From NCBI RefSeq assembly GCF_022664435.1, contig NZ_JAKREU010000004.1:62001-126000 (forward strand): 64,000 nt of DNA, in the 5' to 3' direction. The stretch comes from Sphingomonas panni (GTDB lineage: Bacteria > Pseudomonadota > Alphaproteobacteria > Sphingomonadales > Sphingomonadaceae). A program made the translations under genes and the position numbers. The notes below the pieces were generated by a model that worked only from the letters and a program-made list of their open reading frames with translations, was not told the origin of the DNA and made no database searches. Shown here piece by piece: positions 1 to 8,591 of the stretch. The stretch's first letter is position 1. Each line of letters begins with the position of its first letter.

Positions 1-1
1 C

Positions 2-55
2 TTCCGTCTGTCGGCGGACTCGCGCAAATCGCTGCCCTATCGCGCGGCGGCGTGA
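2..55 (+). CDS. C-terminal end of an unidentified protein (partial)
   Basis: The window opens inside what looks like a plus-strand gene. One frame reads through seventeen codons (ending SLPYRAAA) to a TGA at 53-55. The tail is too short to identify a family. It is followed by about 80 bases and then the ArsC-like gene. The call rests only on the open frame and typical high-GC codon use, so the gene could equally be absent. Confidence 0.3.
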   Translation, partial: FRLSADSRKSLPYRAAA

Positions 56-135
56 GGGGCTTCCGCCGGAGCGACGATTTGCTCCGGCCGGCATCTGCGC
101 TAGCACCGCGCCGATTTCGAACCGGAGCCTCCTTC

Positions 136-489
136 ATGCCAGCAACCCTCTACGGCATCCCCAACTGCGACACGATGAAGAAGGCCCGTACCTGGCTTGA
201 GGCCAACGGCATCGCCTACAGCTTCCACGACTATAAGAAGGCCGGGATCGACCGCGCGACGCTGACCGGCTGGGTCGATGCGCTCGGCTGGGAAACGCTG
301 CTGAACCGTAGCGGCACGACCTTTCGCAAGCTGCCCGATGCCGACAAGGCCGATCTGGACGCGGCAAAGGCTATCGATCTGATGCTGGCCCAGCCGTCGA
401 TGATCCGCCGCCCGGTGCTGGTCGGGGACGGCTGGATCGAAACCGGGTTCAAGCCTGATCTTTATGCGGACCGATTCGCCAAGGCGTAG
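136..489 (+). CDS. ArsC/Spx-family reductase-like protein (YffB type)
   Basis: Predicted 117-aa thioredoxin-fold protein of the ArsC/Spx family. The N-terminus carries the family hallmark [12 protein letters not shown] (single Cys followed by D-T-M-K-K), and the middle and end ([21 protein letters not shown]) match the conserved R-P region of YffB-like proteins. The ATG at 136 was chosen over upstream in-frame starts because it opens exactly at the conserved first strand. Only one Cys is seen at the active-site loop, so classical arsenate reduction through a Cys cascade is unlikely. Members are usually annotated as putative arsenate reductases or Spx-like proteins, and the true role is unknown. 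Confidence 0.85.
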   Translation: MPATLYGIPNCDTMKKARTWLEANGIAYSFHDYKKAGIDRATLTGWVDALGWETLLNRSGTTFRKLPDADKADLDAAKAIDLMLAQPSMIRRPVLVGDGWIETGFKPDLYADRFAKA

Positions 490-554
490 CAACTGGGTTA
501 CCCATCCCCACCGGTATCATTGCGATGCCGTATCGAATCGGGATGGGGAGCAGC

Positions 555-995
555 ATGGCACCGACGTTCGTCCGAACCCCGCCGCCCTGGTTCCGTATCG
601 TCGCCATCCTGTTCCTGCTGTGGGGCGTCGCCGGCGTCTTCGCCTTCTACAGCCAGGTCACCCTCGGCCCGGCGGCACTGGCCGCGATGGGGGAGGCCGA
701 CCGGCGTTTCCATGCCTCGCTGCCGCACTGGTTCGCCTGGGTCTATGGCATCGCCACCTGGAGCGGGTTGTTCGGCAGTATCGCGCTGTTGCTCGGGCGG
801 CGCTGGGCAGGGGGGCTGTTCGCCGCGTCGCTGCTGGCGGTCGCGATCCAGTTCGGCTGGGTCTTCGCCGCGACCGATCTGGTCGCGCGAAAGGGCGCGG
901 CGGCGACCGTGCCGTTCCCGCTGGTGATCTTCGCCATCGCCTTGTGGCAGCTGGCGGTGGCGCGGCAGGGGATCGCGCGCGGGTGGCTTCGCTGA
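555..995 (+). CDS. Small integral membrane protein, unknown function
   Basis: A 146-aa protein with four hydrophobic stretches: roughly residues 12-32, 54-78, 83-105 and 112-135. The ATG at 555 has a good Shine-Dalgarno (GGGGAG) four bases upstream, better than the in-frame ATG at 525. I do not recognise a named family. It sits between the ArsC-like gene and panB, all on the same strand, but nothing in it points to pantothenate synthesis. The C-terminus is short and basic ([10 protein letters not shown]), consistent with a cytoplasmic tail. Confidence 0.65.
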   Translation: MAPTFVRTPPPWFRIVAILFLLWGVAGVFAFYSQVTLGPAALAAMGEADRRFHASLPHWFAWVYGIATWSGLFGSIALLLGRRWAGGLFAASLLAVAIQFGWVFAATDLVARKGAAATVPFPLVIFAIALWQLAVARQGIARGWLR

Positions 996-1018
996 TCGGC
1001 GTCCGCTACAGCGCCTCC

Positions 1019-1879
1019 ATGTCCACGACCTTCACCCTCGACACCGCCACCAGCCGCGCGACGCCCACTCCGGCGCCGATGAAGCGGCTGACCATCCCCG
1101 CGATCCGCGCCGCCAAGGGCAAGACCCCGCTGGTGATGCTCACCGCCTATACCGTGCGCATGGCGCAGCTGATGGACGCGCAGTGCGACATGCTGCTGGT
1201 CGGCGACAGCCTGGGGCAGGTGATCTACGGCCTCCCTTCGACCGTGCCGGTCACGCTCGACATGATGGCGGCGCATGGCGCGGCCGTGGTGCGCGGCTCC
1301 TATCATGCGCTGGTCGTCATCGACCTGCCGTTCGGCAGCTATGAGGCCAGCCCCCAGCAGGCCTTTGAAAGCGCGGCGATGCTGCTGAAGGCGACCGGCG
1401 CGGCCGCCGTGAAGCTGGAGGGCGGCACGGCGATGGCCGAAACCGTCGCCTTCCTGTCTGAACGGGGCATCCCGGTGATGGGCCATGTCGGCCTGACGCC
1501 GCAGGCAGTGAACCAGCTCGGCGGCTATGGCGCGCGCGGGCGAAGTGCGGCGGAGGCGGAAAAGATCGTCGCCGACGCGGTGGCGGTCGCGGAGGCGGGC
1601 GCCTTCTCGGTCGTGATCGAGGGCGTGGTCGAACCGATCGCGGTCGACATCACCCGCCGCATCGCCTGTCCGACCATCGGCATCGGCGCATCGGCCGAGT
1701 GCGACGGACAGGTGCTGGTGGCCGAGGACATGCTCGGCCTGTTCGAACGCACCCCGCGCTTCGTGAAGACCTATGGCGACTTGGCCGGACAGATCGCCAC
1801 GTCGGTCGCGACCTATGCCGAAGAGGTGCGCGCGCGGACCTTCCCCGGCCCGGCGCAACTCTACGCGCCGAAGGATTGA
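1019..1879 (+). CDS. panB: 3-methyl-2-oxobutanoate hydroxymethyltransferase
   Basis: PanB transfers a hydroxymethyl group from methylene-tetrahydrofolate to 2-oxoisovalerate, the first step towards pantothenate and coenzyme A. The 286-aa product carries the family blocks [45 protein letters not shown] and GHVGLTPQ, plus [15 protein letters not shown] near the end. Metal-binding Asp residues are expected in VGDSLG and DLPFGS. An unconserved extension of about 20 residues ([20 protein letters not shown]) precedes the core, so an internal start at MKRLTIP cannot be excluded. No panC lies next to it. The repeat at 1894-1990 follows the gene. Confidence 0.95.
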   Translation: MSTTFTLDTATSRATPTPAPMKRLTIPAIRAAKGKTPLVMLTAYTVRMAQLMDAQCDMLLVGDSLGQVIYGLPSTVPVTLDMMAAHGAAVVRGSYHALVVIDLPFGSYEASPQQAFESAAMLLKATGAAAVKLEGGTAMAETVAFLSERGIPVMGHVGLTPQAVNQLGGYGARGRSAAEAEKIVADAVAVAEAGAFSVVIEGVVEPIAVDITRRIACPTIGIGASAECDGQVLVAEDMLGLFERTPRFVKTYGDLAGQIATSVATYAEEVRARTFPGPAQLYAPKD

Positions 1880-1893
1880 TCCTGATCCGTCTT

Positions 1894-1990
1894 CGTCATT
1901 ACCGCGAAGGCGGGAATCCATAGCCGCAACGCCAGCGCATCCTGCCGAAACGTCGGCGTCTATGGATCCCCGCCTGCGCGGGGATGACGA
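1894..1990. repeat. Paired palindromic intergenic repeat (REP/BIME-like)
   Basis: Two arms, CGTCATTACCGCGAAGGCGGGAA and its near complement ending CCCGCCTGCGCGGGGATGACG, face each other across about 40 bases and share the ATCCATA/TATGGAT flank. The same design recurs at 4201-4294, 14470-14548, 19867-19946 and 45011-45105. Each arm is itself a short hairpin. The rest of the 1880-2131 gap holds no recognisable gene. Confidence 0.8.
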
Positions 1991-2131
1991 TCGTGAGAGC
2001 GTCGTTCATCCCCCGCACAGCCTCGCGCGCCCATGGTCCCGCCCCGGCACCGGCCCCACGACCAATCGCTTTCGTTTCGTCCGGCGCTCGGCTAAAGGAG
2101 CGCGCTTGATCTATCCCCTGGAGCTGTTCCC

Positions 2132-2830
2132 TTGGCGTTGACCCCGCAGAACAACGAAGCCTTCATCCGCGAAGTCGATGAAGAGCTGCGCCGTGAGCAG
2201 ATGTCGAACATCGGCAAACGCTATGGCCTGTGGATCATCGTCGCGGTCCTCGTCGCGCTGGCGGCGTTCGGCGGCTGGACATGGTGGAACCATCACCAGA
2301 ACACGCTGGCCGGGGAACAGGGCGAACAGCTCGCCACCGCGCTCGACGATATCCAGCAGGGCCGCGTCGCGCAGGCGACCGAGATCGTCGGCAAGCTGAC
2401 CAGCTCGGACAAGGACGCGGTACGCGCGACCGCGCTGCTGACCCAGGCCGACATGCTGCTGTCGAAGAACGATACCAAGGGCGCGGCCGCCGCCTTCGGC
2501 AAGGTCGCCGCCGACGAAACGCTGGCCCAGCCGTTCCGCGACATGGCGCTCGTTCGTCAGACCGCCGTCGAATATGATTCGCTGCAGCCCCAGCAGGTCA
2601 TCGACCGGCTGCGCGGGCTGGCGGACAAGGGCAGCCCGTGGCTCGGCAGCGCGGGCGAGATGGTCGCCGTCGCCTATCTCCGCCAGAACAAGCTGCAGCA
2701 GGCCGGACAGACCTTTGCCCTGATCGCGCGGACCGATGGCGTGCCGGAAAGCGTGCGCGCCCGTGCCGTGCAGATGGCCGGCTCGCTCGGCGTCGATGCC
2801 GCGCCCGCCGGCGCGACCGCCGCGCAATAA
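2132..2830 (+). CDS. YfgM-like tetratricopeptide membrane-anchored protein
   Basis: A 232-aa protein with a cytoplasmic N-terminus, one transmembrane helix near residues 31-48 (GLWIIVAVLVALAAFGGW) and a periplasmic helical-repeat domain, the layout of YfgM (TPR_21). In enterobacteria YfgM works with the periplasmic chaperone network around SecYEG. The start is TTG at 2132, supported by GGAG at 2120-2123; the next residues (ALTPQNNEAFIREVDEELRR) match the usual start of alphaproteobacterial homologues. bamB begins 28 bases after the stop and der follows, which is the classical yfgM-bamB-der order. Confidence 0.88.
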   Translation: MALTPQNNEAFIREVDEELRREQMSNIGKRYGLWIIVAVLVALAAFGGWTWWNHHQNTLAGEQGEQLATALDDIQQGRVAQATEIVGKLTSSDKDAVRATALLTQADMLLSKNDTKGAAAAFGKVAADETLAQPFRDMALVRQTAVEYDSLQPQQVIDRLRGLADKGSPWLGSAGEMVAVAYLRQNKLQQAGQTFALIARTDGVPESVRARAVQMAGSLGVDAAPAGATAAQ

Positions 2831-2858
2831 CCCCTTTCGATACCGGAACCCCTTTCCC

Positions 2859-4190
2859 ATGAAGACGCATCTGAAACTCTCGGCAGCGGTTGCGGCGTTG
2901 GCGCTGCTGGGCGGTTGCGGCGCCCTGAAGGGCAAGGGCCCGGCCCGCACGCCCGTCGTCGGACAGCGCGTGCCGATCCTCGCCTCGGAAAACCTCGCGG
3001 AAGTCGATCCGGCGCTCGCGAACCTGCAGGTCGTGCTGCCGCTCGCCGAAACCAATGCCGACTGGTCGCAGCCCGGCGGCAATGCGGCCAAGTCGATGGG
3101 CCATGTCGCGCTCGGCGACACGCTGACTCAGGCATGGAGCGCGCGGATCGAGGGGGGTAACACCCGCACCCGCCTTGCGGCCGCACCGGTGGTCGTCGGC
3201 GGCCGGCTGTACGTCATCGACGTGAACGGCATGGTCACCGCGATGGACGCCAGCAACGGCGCGACTGTGTGGACCGCGCAGACGGTGAAGGGCGAGGGCA
3301 ATCCGCGCGCCCGCTTCGGCGGCGGCGTGTCGGTGGAGGGCAATCGCGCCTTCGCGACGGACGGACTGGGCGATGTCGTCGCGTTCGACACGGCGGACGG
3401 CAAGGAAGTGTGGCGCGCCAAGCCCGGCGGCCCCTTGCGCGGTGCGCCGTCGCTGTCGAACGGGCAGGTCTATGTCGTCAGCCAGGATAACCAGCTGTTC
3501 GCGCTCGACCAGAGCGACGGCAAGGTCGTGTGGACTCAGTCGGGCAGCATCGAGGCGCAGGGCGTATTCGGCGTCGCCGCGCCCGCTTCGGCGCAGGGAA
3601 CGGTCGTCGCCGGCTTCTCGTCGGGCGAATTGAACGCCTATCGCTACGAAAACGGCCGTTCGGTGTGGGGCGACAGCCTGTCGCGTACCTCGGCCTCGAC
3701 CTCGGTGTCGGCGCTGGCCGATATCGACGCCGAACCGGTGATCGACAATGGCCGCGTCTATGCGGTCGGGCAGGGCGGTCGCATGGTCGCGCTCGAACTC
3801 GTGTCGGGCCAGCGTCTGTGGGAACAGAATCTCGCCGGCATCTCGACGCCATGGGTCGCGGGCGAATGGATCTTCGTCGTGACCGACGACGCCCGCCTGC
3901 TGTGCATCTCGCGCGGCAGCGGCAAGCTGCGCTGGGTCCAGCAGCTGCCCGGCTTCCGCAACGTCAAGAAGCGCAAGAACCCGATCAGCTGGGTCGGCCC
4001 GATCCTCGCCGGCAACCGCCTGATCCTCGCCAATTCGGACGGACAGCTGGTATCGGCGTCGCCCGCCGATGGCAGCATCACCTCCACCCAGGAAACCCGG
4101 TCGAAGGCGGGCTACAACCTGTCGCCGGTCGTCGCCAACGGGATGCTGTACCTCCTCGACGACGCCGGGCAGCTGACCGCCTGGAAGTAG
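2859..4190 (+). CDS. bamB: Outer membrane assembly lipoprotein BamB
   Basis: 443-aa lipoprotein with signal peptide and lipobox LGGC (Cys near residue 21), then an eight-bladed beta-propeller of PQQ-like repeats. Repeated blade signatures are visible as G-x-V-x-A-x-D-x-x-x-G-x-x-x-W, for example VTAMDASNGATVWTA, VVAFDTADGKEVWRA and LFALDQSDGKVVWTQ. BamB is an accessory subunit of the BAM complex that inserts beta-barrel proteins in the outer membrane. The ATG at 2859 opens directly on the lysine-rich signal peptide. It lies between the YfgM-like gene and der, the order seen in many proteobacteria. Confidence 0.93.
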   Translation: MKTHLKLSAAVAALALLGGCGALKGKGPARTPVVGQRVPILASENLAEVDPALANLQVVLPLAETNADWSQPGGNAAKSMGHVALGDTLTQAWSARIEGGNTRTRLAAAPVVVGGRLYVIDVNGMVTAMDASNGATVWTAQTVKGEGNPRARFGGGVSVEGNRAFATDGLGDVVAFDTADGKEVWRAKPGGPLRGAPSLSNGQVYVVSQDNQLFALDQSDGKVVWTQSGSIEAQGVFGVAAPASAQGTVVAGFSSGELNAYRYENGRSVWGDSLSRTSASTSVSALADIDAEPVIDNGRVYAVGQGGRMVALELVSGQRLWEQNLAGISTPWVAGEWIFVVTDDARLLCISRGSGKLRWVQQLPGFRNVKKRKNPISWVGPILAGNRLILANSDGQLVSASPADGSITSTQETRSKAGYNLSPVVANGMLYLLDDAGQLTAWK

Positions 4191-4200
4191 TCTTTACCAT

Positions 4201-4294
4201 CGTCATCCCCGCGAAGGCGGGGATCCATAGACGCAGCGCTTCGGATAGAGGCGCTGCGTCGGCGTATATGGGTTCCCGCCTGCGCGGGAACGAC
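4201..4294. repeat. Paired palindromic intergenic repeat (REP/BIME-like)
   Basis: Outer arms ATCCCCGCGAAGGCGGGGAT and GGTTCCCGCCTGCGCGGGAACG face each other. A second nested inverted repeat (GACGCAGCGC / GCGCTGCGTC) fills the centre. It occupies most of the bamB-der gap and belongs to the same family as the repeat after panB. It may also act as a transcription or RNA-stability barrier between bamB and der. Confidence 0.8.
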
Positions 4295-4369
4295 GACCAG
4301 GGGTAAGCCCTCGACCCCCCGACCCCATTCCCCTACACTCGGCGGCAACCCCGCACCCCAGGAATCCCC

Positions 4370-5743
4370 ATGCCCTTACCCGTCGTCGCCATCATCGGCC
4401 GTCCCAATGTCGGCAAGTCGACGCTCTTCAACCGCCTCGTCGGCAAGCGGCTGGCGCTGGTCGACGATCAGCCGGGCGTGACCCGCGACCGGCGGGAGGG
4501 GCAGGCGACGCTGCTCGGGCTCGACTTCACCATCGTCGACACGGCGGGGTTCGAGGATGAGGACGCCGCGACCCTGCCGGGGCGGATGCGGATGCAGACC
4601 CAGGCGGCGGTCGAGATGGCCGATGTCGCGCTGTTCATGATCGACGCGCGTGCCGGCATCACGCCGCTGGACGAGGAAATCGCCCGCTGGCTGCGCTCGG
4701 CCGATGGCACCGTCGTCCTCGTCGCCAACAAGGCGGAGGGCCGCGCGGGCGAGAACGGCGTGCTGGAATCGCTGGCGCTCGGGTTCGGCGATCCGGTGCA
4801 ACTGTCGGCCGAACATGGCGAGGGCGTCGCCGACCTGTTCGAGGCGCTCCAGCCCTATATCGAACGCGACGAAGAGCCGGAGCCGGAGGAAGAGGGCGAA
4901 TTCGACCCCGAAACCGCGGTGCTGAAGCTGGCGATCGTCGGCCGTCCGAACGCGGGCAAGTCGACGCTCATCAACCGCTTCCTCGGCGAAGACCGGCTCA
5001 TCACCGGTCCCGAAGCCGGCATTACCCGCGATTCGATCGCGGTCGACTGGAACTGGACCGCGCCCGATGGCCGTGTCCGCCCGGTCCGGCTGATCGACAC
5101 GGCGGGGATGCGCAAGAAGGCACGGGTGCAGGAAAAGCTTGAAAAGCTTTCCGTCGCCGACGCACTGCACGCGATCGACTTTGCCGAGGTCGTCGTGCTG
5201 CTGCTCGACGGCACCCGCGGCCTCGAGCTGCAGGACATCAAGATCGCCGACCGCGTGCTGCAAGAGGGCCGCGCGCTGGTGATCGCGCTCAACAAATGGG
5301 ACATTGCCGAACACGCCTCCTCGCTGTTCAACGGCGTGAAGGGCGCGCTCGACGAAGGGCTGGCGCAGGCCAAGGGCGTGCCGCTGCTGACCGTCTCCGC
5401 CGCGACCGGCAAGGGGCTGGACGTGCTGATGCAGGCGGCCTTCGAAACGCGGGAGGCATGGGGCCGCCGCGTATCGACCGGACAGCTCAACCGCTGGTTC
5501 GACCGCGCGCTGGAAGCCAACCCGCCACCCGCGCCCGGCGGCAAGCGGATCAAGATGCGTTACATCACGCAGAACAAGACCCGCCCGCCCAGCTTCGTGC
5601 TGTTCGGCACCCGCGTCGACCAGCTACCCGAAAGCTACAAGCGGTATCTTATCAATGGCTTGCGCAAGGAATTCGGCTTCGGTGCCGTCCCGGTCCGGCT
5701 CAACCTGCGCGCGCCGAAGAACCCGTTCGATCACTCGAAGTGA
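4370..5743 (+). CDS. der: Ribosome biogenesis GTPase Der (EngA)
   Basis: 457-aa tandem GTPase. The first G domain has GRPNVGKS at residues 9-16, VDTAGF and NKAEG. The second has GRPNAGKS near residue 190, DTAGMRKKARV and NKWD. The C-terminal KH-like domain ends with MRYITQNKTRPPSFVLFG and a typical basic tail (NLRAPKNPFDHSK). The acidic linker between the domains (EEPEPEEEGEFD) is usual. Der is essential for assembly of the large ribosomal subunit. Its stop codon overlaps the GTG start of the following TusA-family gene by four bases, so the two are probably translated together. Confidence 0.97.
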   Translation: MPLPVVAIIGRPNVGKSTLFNRLVGKRLALVDDQPGVTRDRREGQATLLGLDFTIVDTAGFEDEDAATLPGRMRMQTQAAVEMADVALFMIDARAGITPLDEEIARWLRSADGTVVLVANKAEGRAGENGVLESLALGFGDPVQLSAEHGEGVADLFEALQPYIERDEEPEPEEEGEFDPETAVLKLAIVGRPNAGKSTLINRFLGEDRLITGPEAGITRDSIAVDWNWTAPDGRVRPVRLIDTAGMRKKARVQEKLEKLSVADALHAIDFAEVVVLLLDGTRGLELQDIKIADRVLQEGRALVIALNKWDIAEHASSLFNGVKGALDEGLAQAKGVPLLTVSAATGKGLDVLMQAAFETREAWGRRVSTGQLNRWFDRALEANPPPAPGGKRIKMRYITQNKTRPPSFVLFGTRVDQLPESYKRYLINGLRKEFGFGAVPVRLNLRAPKNPFDHSK

Positions 5744-5937
5744 CCCGCATCGACGCTCGCGGGATGCGCTGCCCCTGGCCAGCCATCCGGCTGGCCCGGG
5801 CGCTGCGCGACGGGGCGGAGGTGGTGGAGATCGCGGCCGACGACCCGCGCGCTGCCGGCGAACTGGCCAGTGCGGCAACGGCGGTCGGCGCGCGGCTGGA
5901 GGTCGTGAGCGAGGGCGTGTTCCGGGTGGCGCGATGA
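5740..5937 (+). CDS. TusA-family sulfur carrier-like protein
   Basis: 65-aa protein beginning at GTG (5740), which overlaps the stop of der in the sequence GTGA. It has the TusA/SirA/YedF core: an Arg-Gly-Met-x-C-P-x-P motif (C11-P12-W13-P14), an alpha helix (AIRLARALR) and the strand EVVEIAADDPRA. In TusA the Cys carries persulfide sulfur for tRNA thiolation or molybdenum cofactor work. Here the substrate is unknown. Translational coupling to der is suggested by the overlap. It is slightly shorter than E. coli TusA (81 aa). Confidence 0.8.
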   Translation: MTRIDARGMRCPWPAIRLARALRDGAEVVEIAADDPRAAGELASAATAVGARLEVVSEGVFRVAR

Positions 5938-5944
5938 CGTTGCG

Positions 5945-6427
5945 ATGACGGACAACGCCCCCTACCAACCGACGTCAGGCTTCCTGATCGACGTGCTGAA
6001 TGAAACCGTGCCGCTATCCGGAAGCGAGTTTGCCGACCACAATCTGCAGCGCGTTATTGCCTTTCTGGCGGATGCGGAGGCGGTGAATCGGGATTGGGCG
6101 GCGTTCATCCTTGGCAATGCCGACCGGGATACCCCGATGATACGCGATGCGTTGCTAACGGCCGCGACGACGGATTGCTCGCCGCGCGTAAGAGCAGAGG
6201 CGTTGCGCGGTCTTGCCCAGATGGCACCGGCGCTGGCACTGCCCCATGTCCACCAAGCTCTGTCCGCCGACAATGTTCTAGTTAACGTCTTCGAAGCGGC
6301 GGAGATCATCGCTGATCCGTCGCTGGTCGATGCGCTGCGGCCATGGTCCGATCCGTCGGACGACCCGTATCTCGACGGACTGGTGGCGGCGGCTATTGCC
6401 GCTTGCGAACGCGGCAAGGCGGCATGA
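5945..6427 (+). CDS. HEAT-repeat-like protein, unknown function
   Basis: 160-aa helical protein. Paired helices such as DAEAVNRDWAAFILG, TPMIRDALLTAATTDCSPRVRAEALRGLAQ and LVDALRPWSDPSDDPYLDGLVAAAIAACE have the spacing of HEAT repeats (D-x-x-x-R-x-E-A). The ATG at 5945 lies seven bases after the stop of the TusA-family gene, with no strong Shine-Dalgarno, so coupled translation is possible. Base composition is a little less GC-biased than the neighbours. Probably a protein-interaction scaffold; no enzymatic motif is seen. Confidence 0.7.
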   Translation: MTDNAPYQPTSGFLIDVLNETVPLSGSEFADHNLQRVIAFLADAEAVNRDWAAFILGNADRDTPMIRDALLTAATTDCSPRVRAEALRGLAQMAPALALPHVHQALSADNVLVNVFEAAEIIADPSLVDALRPWSDPSDDPYLDGLVAAAIAACERGKAA

Positions 6428-6433
6428 CGCAAA

Positions 6434-6506
6434 ACGTCATTCCAGCGAAGGCTGGAATCTCTCTGTGACAGCACGACAGCAGGGGCCGCTGGAGGCCCCT
6501 GCCTTT
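6434..6506 (+). terminator. Palindromic repeat plus hairpin with short T-tail
   Basis: A repeat arm (CGTCATTCCAGCGAAGGCTGGAAT) is followed at 6479-6502 by a strong stem GCAGGGGCC / GGCCCCTGC and then CTTTA. The position, just after a plus-strand stop codon, suggests a transcription terminator. The first part is also seen at 60385-60467, so this is a mobile palindromic unit that may double as a terminator. Confidence 0.5.
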
Positions 6507-6553
6507 ACTGGGGCCAGGCGCGCCTGATCAGATAAGGCAACCGTCTGTCAGGA

Positions 6554-6684
6554 CTTTCCTACAACCGTCCAGACATGCCATGCTCCGTCCGGCTCTTTCG
6601 CATCGCTGAGACAACGCGTGCCGGACATGGCGCAAACCGCACGGTGCGCAAACCGTGCACGAGTGTGAACTTAGTGAACTTTGG
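6554..6684 (+). repeat. Dispersed two-block element, copy 1
   Basis: Begins CTTTCCTACA, has CCATGCTC about 14 bases later and CTCTTT further on, and ends with the 9-bp direct repeat GTGTGAACTTAGTGAACTTT followed by GG. It fills the gap between the HEAT-like gene and the oppositely directed glycosyltransferase, whose stop codon is only a few bases beyond the 3' end. Related copies are at 18423-18542, 33400-33523 (minus strand) and 46900-47036, with the 3' block alone at 18641-18664. Function unknown. Confidence 0.75.
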
Positions 6685-6690
6685 AACGCG

Positions 6691-7461
6691 TCACGGCTTC
6701 GCTTCCCACGGTTTATCCCGCAAATTCAGATGGGTAATGCCACGAGCTTTCAACCGTGGTCCAAGAAAGCGGTAGAAGAACCAGTCCTTCGCGGCGAACG
6801 GCGTCGCATGGTACAAAATCCGCTCGCCGAGCGTCCAGCGCACCCGCCGCCGGTCCGACCTGCGCGGCGAGGGTTTTGCCCAGAAAGCAAAGGGATAGAC
6901 GACGCGGCCGAGCTTCGCGACCCGCTGCATGATTTCGTGGTCGAGCAGCACATAGGGCCAGAGCCTTTCGGAGAAGCCGCCCGCCTCGACCAGCGCGGAT
7001 GTTCGAAACGCCTGTCCATAGCCGCCGGTATGTGTCTGTTTCGACAGCAATTTCGTGACGACGCCTGAATAGATCGCCCGCCTGAGCGTCTGCCCCGACG
7101 CATCGACGCCCAGCGCCATCACCGCGACGGTACGCGCATCGGCATCGAACGCCCGCTCCGCCTCCGCCAGATAATGCGGCGGGTAGTAGGTATCGGCATC
7201 ACCGAAAGCGCAGAACTCGGTGGTCAGCTCGTCCATCGCGGTTTCCAGCGCGTGGATCTTGCCTGGCCGTGCCTCCGACAGGTGCACGACCTCGACGCCG
7301 GGCGCAGCAAAGGCGCGGGCGATCGCGTCCGATCCGTCGGTCGAACCATTGTCGACCAGCACCAGCCGGAACGGCACCGTCTGCGCCGCCAGCGCCGCCA
7401 GCGTAGCGGGCAGGAAATCGGCCTCGTTGTAATAGGCGATGACGAAGGTCCAGCGGGTCAT
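6691..7461 (-). CDS. Family 2 glycosyltransferase
   Basis: 256-aa inverting glycosyltransferase with GT-A fold. The N-terminus FVIAYYNEADFLPATL and the block LVLVDNGSTDGSDAIAR are typical of GT2; the DXD-type metal site is AFGDADTYYPP. The C-terminal part contains a basic stretch (KPSPRRSDRRRVRWT) likely at the membrane surface. It overlaps the upstream GT4 gene by four bases (ATGA), so both are one operon. The sugar and acceptor are unknown. Context with further glycosyltransferases on the other strand suggests synthesis of a surface glycolipid or polysaccharide. Confidence 0.88.
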   Translation of the reverse strand: MTRWTFVIAYYNEADFLPATLAALAAQTVPFRLVLVDNGSTDGSDAIARAFAAPGVEVVHLSEARPGKIHALETAMDELTTEFCAFGDADTYYPPHYLAEAERAFDADARTVAVMALGVDASGQTLRRAIYSGVVTKLLSKQTHTGGYGQAFRTSALVEAGGFSERLWPYVLLDHEIMQRVAKLGRVVYPFAFWAKPSPRRSDRRRVRWTLGERILYHATPFAAKDWFFYRFLGPRLKARGITHLNLRDKPWEAKP

Positions 7462-8513
7462 GCGGCCAGCTCCATCAAGCGGCGACAGGCGGCTTCCGAC
7501 GATCGCGGACCGTGCGTCGCCACCGCATGGACACGCGCCGCCGCGCCCATCGCCGCGACCGCCGCCGGATCGGCGAGCAGCGCGGCGACCTTGTCGCGAT
7601 AATCGTTATCCTTGACCAGCAACCCGCAATCGCGCGGGATCACGTCCGGCCCGATCCGGTCGTCGAACGCGATGACCGGCAGCCCGCACGCCATCGCTTC
7701 GGGAATCGCGCGCGGGAAATAGTCGCGCCGCCCGGCGTGAAAGAACAGCCGCGACTGCGCCAGCACCGCCGGAACCTCCGCGTTCGGCACATGGCCCAGC
7801 CACGCGACCTGCGGGAAACGGCGGCGCAGCTCGTCGCCCTGCGGACCGTCGCCGATCACCGCGACCCGGTGGGTTTCCCCCAGCGCCGCGATCTCGTCGA
7901 ACTTCTTGTACGGCGTCAGCCGGCTGGTCGCGATAAGGTCGAACCGTTTCTCCGTCGGCAACGGCGCGAAGCGGTCGGTGTCGATCGTCTTGGGCAGCCG
8001 CTGCATCCGCGTTTCGGGTATCGCGCGCCGCCAGAACCGCCAGCCCGGCTGCGTCAGCTTCGCCTCCTGCACCGCCGATTCGGGGAACAGGAAGGCGGCA
8101 TGCGGCACGATCCGGCTCCACCAGTCGCCACCGATGATGACCGCGAAGCGCCGCCTGTCGGGCCGCAGCACCCGGTCGAACAGGTCGAACCCCGCGCCGC
8201 CATTGCTGCCGATCAGCACGAACAGGTCTGCCGGATCGATCCGCGCGGCGGCGATCATGGCGTCGCTCTTCTGCTTGCGCGTTTTCGCCGCCGGATTGGA
8301 CGGCGCGAACAGGCGGATGGGGTAGGGGGCGATGCCGCTCAGGTCGGACAGGGTGTCCAGCGGCTCGCGCGCCAGCCCCCAAAGCTCGGTCTCGACTCCC
8401 AGTTCGGTCAGGATGCCGGGCATCCGCCGGTCGCGATTGTCCCAGCGCAGCCACTCGCGCACGTCGGCGATACCGTGATGGGTGGGGTAGGTCAGGACGA
8501 AGACGATCCGCAT
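7458..8513 (-). CDS. Family 4 glycosyltransferase
   Basis: 351-aa GT-B glycosyltransferase (group 1). The C-terminal domain shows TSRLTPYKKFDEI, VIGDGPQGDELRR and the family motif E-x7-E region HAGRRDYFPRAIPEAMACGLPVIAFD. The ATG at 8513 opens on MRIVFVLTYPTHHGIAD, a normal first strand; longer frames upstream are out of family. It is translated upstream of, and overlaps, the GT2 gene 6691-7461. Substrate not predictable from sequence. Confidence 0.88.
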   Translation of the reverse strand: MRIVFVLTYPTHHGIADVREWLRWDNRDRRMPGILTELGVETELWGLAREPLDTLSDLSGIAPYPIRLFAPSNPAAKTRKQKSDAMIAAARIDPADLFVLIGSNGGAGFDLFDRVLRPDRRRFAVIIGGDWWSRIVPHAAFLFPESAVQEAKLTQPGWRFWRRAIPETRMQRLPKTIDTDRFAPLPTEKRFDLIATSRLTPYKKFDEIAALGETHRVAVIGDGPQGDELRRRFPQVAWLGHVPNAEVPAVLAQSRLFFHAGRRDYFPRAIPEAMACGLPVIAFDDRIGPDVIPRDCGLLVKDNDYRDKVAALLADPAAVAAMGAAARVHAVATHGPRSSEAACRRLMELAA

Positions 8514-8591
8514 CGCCCGCCCGGCTACCAGCGCGCGCGCGCTTGCGCCACCCGATTGTCGAGGTGCCCGACTGCCGCTAAGGCGCTGGCG

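Noticed and set aside
464..1018. N-terminal extension of panB
   Set aside because: The frame is open upstream but unlike PanB and overlaps the membrane protein gene in another frame; start placed at 1019.
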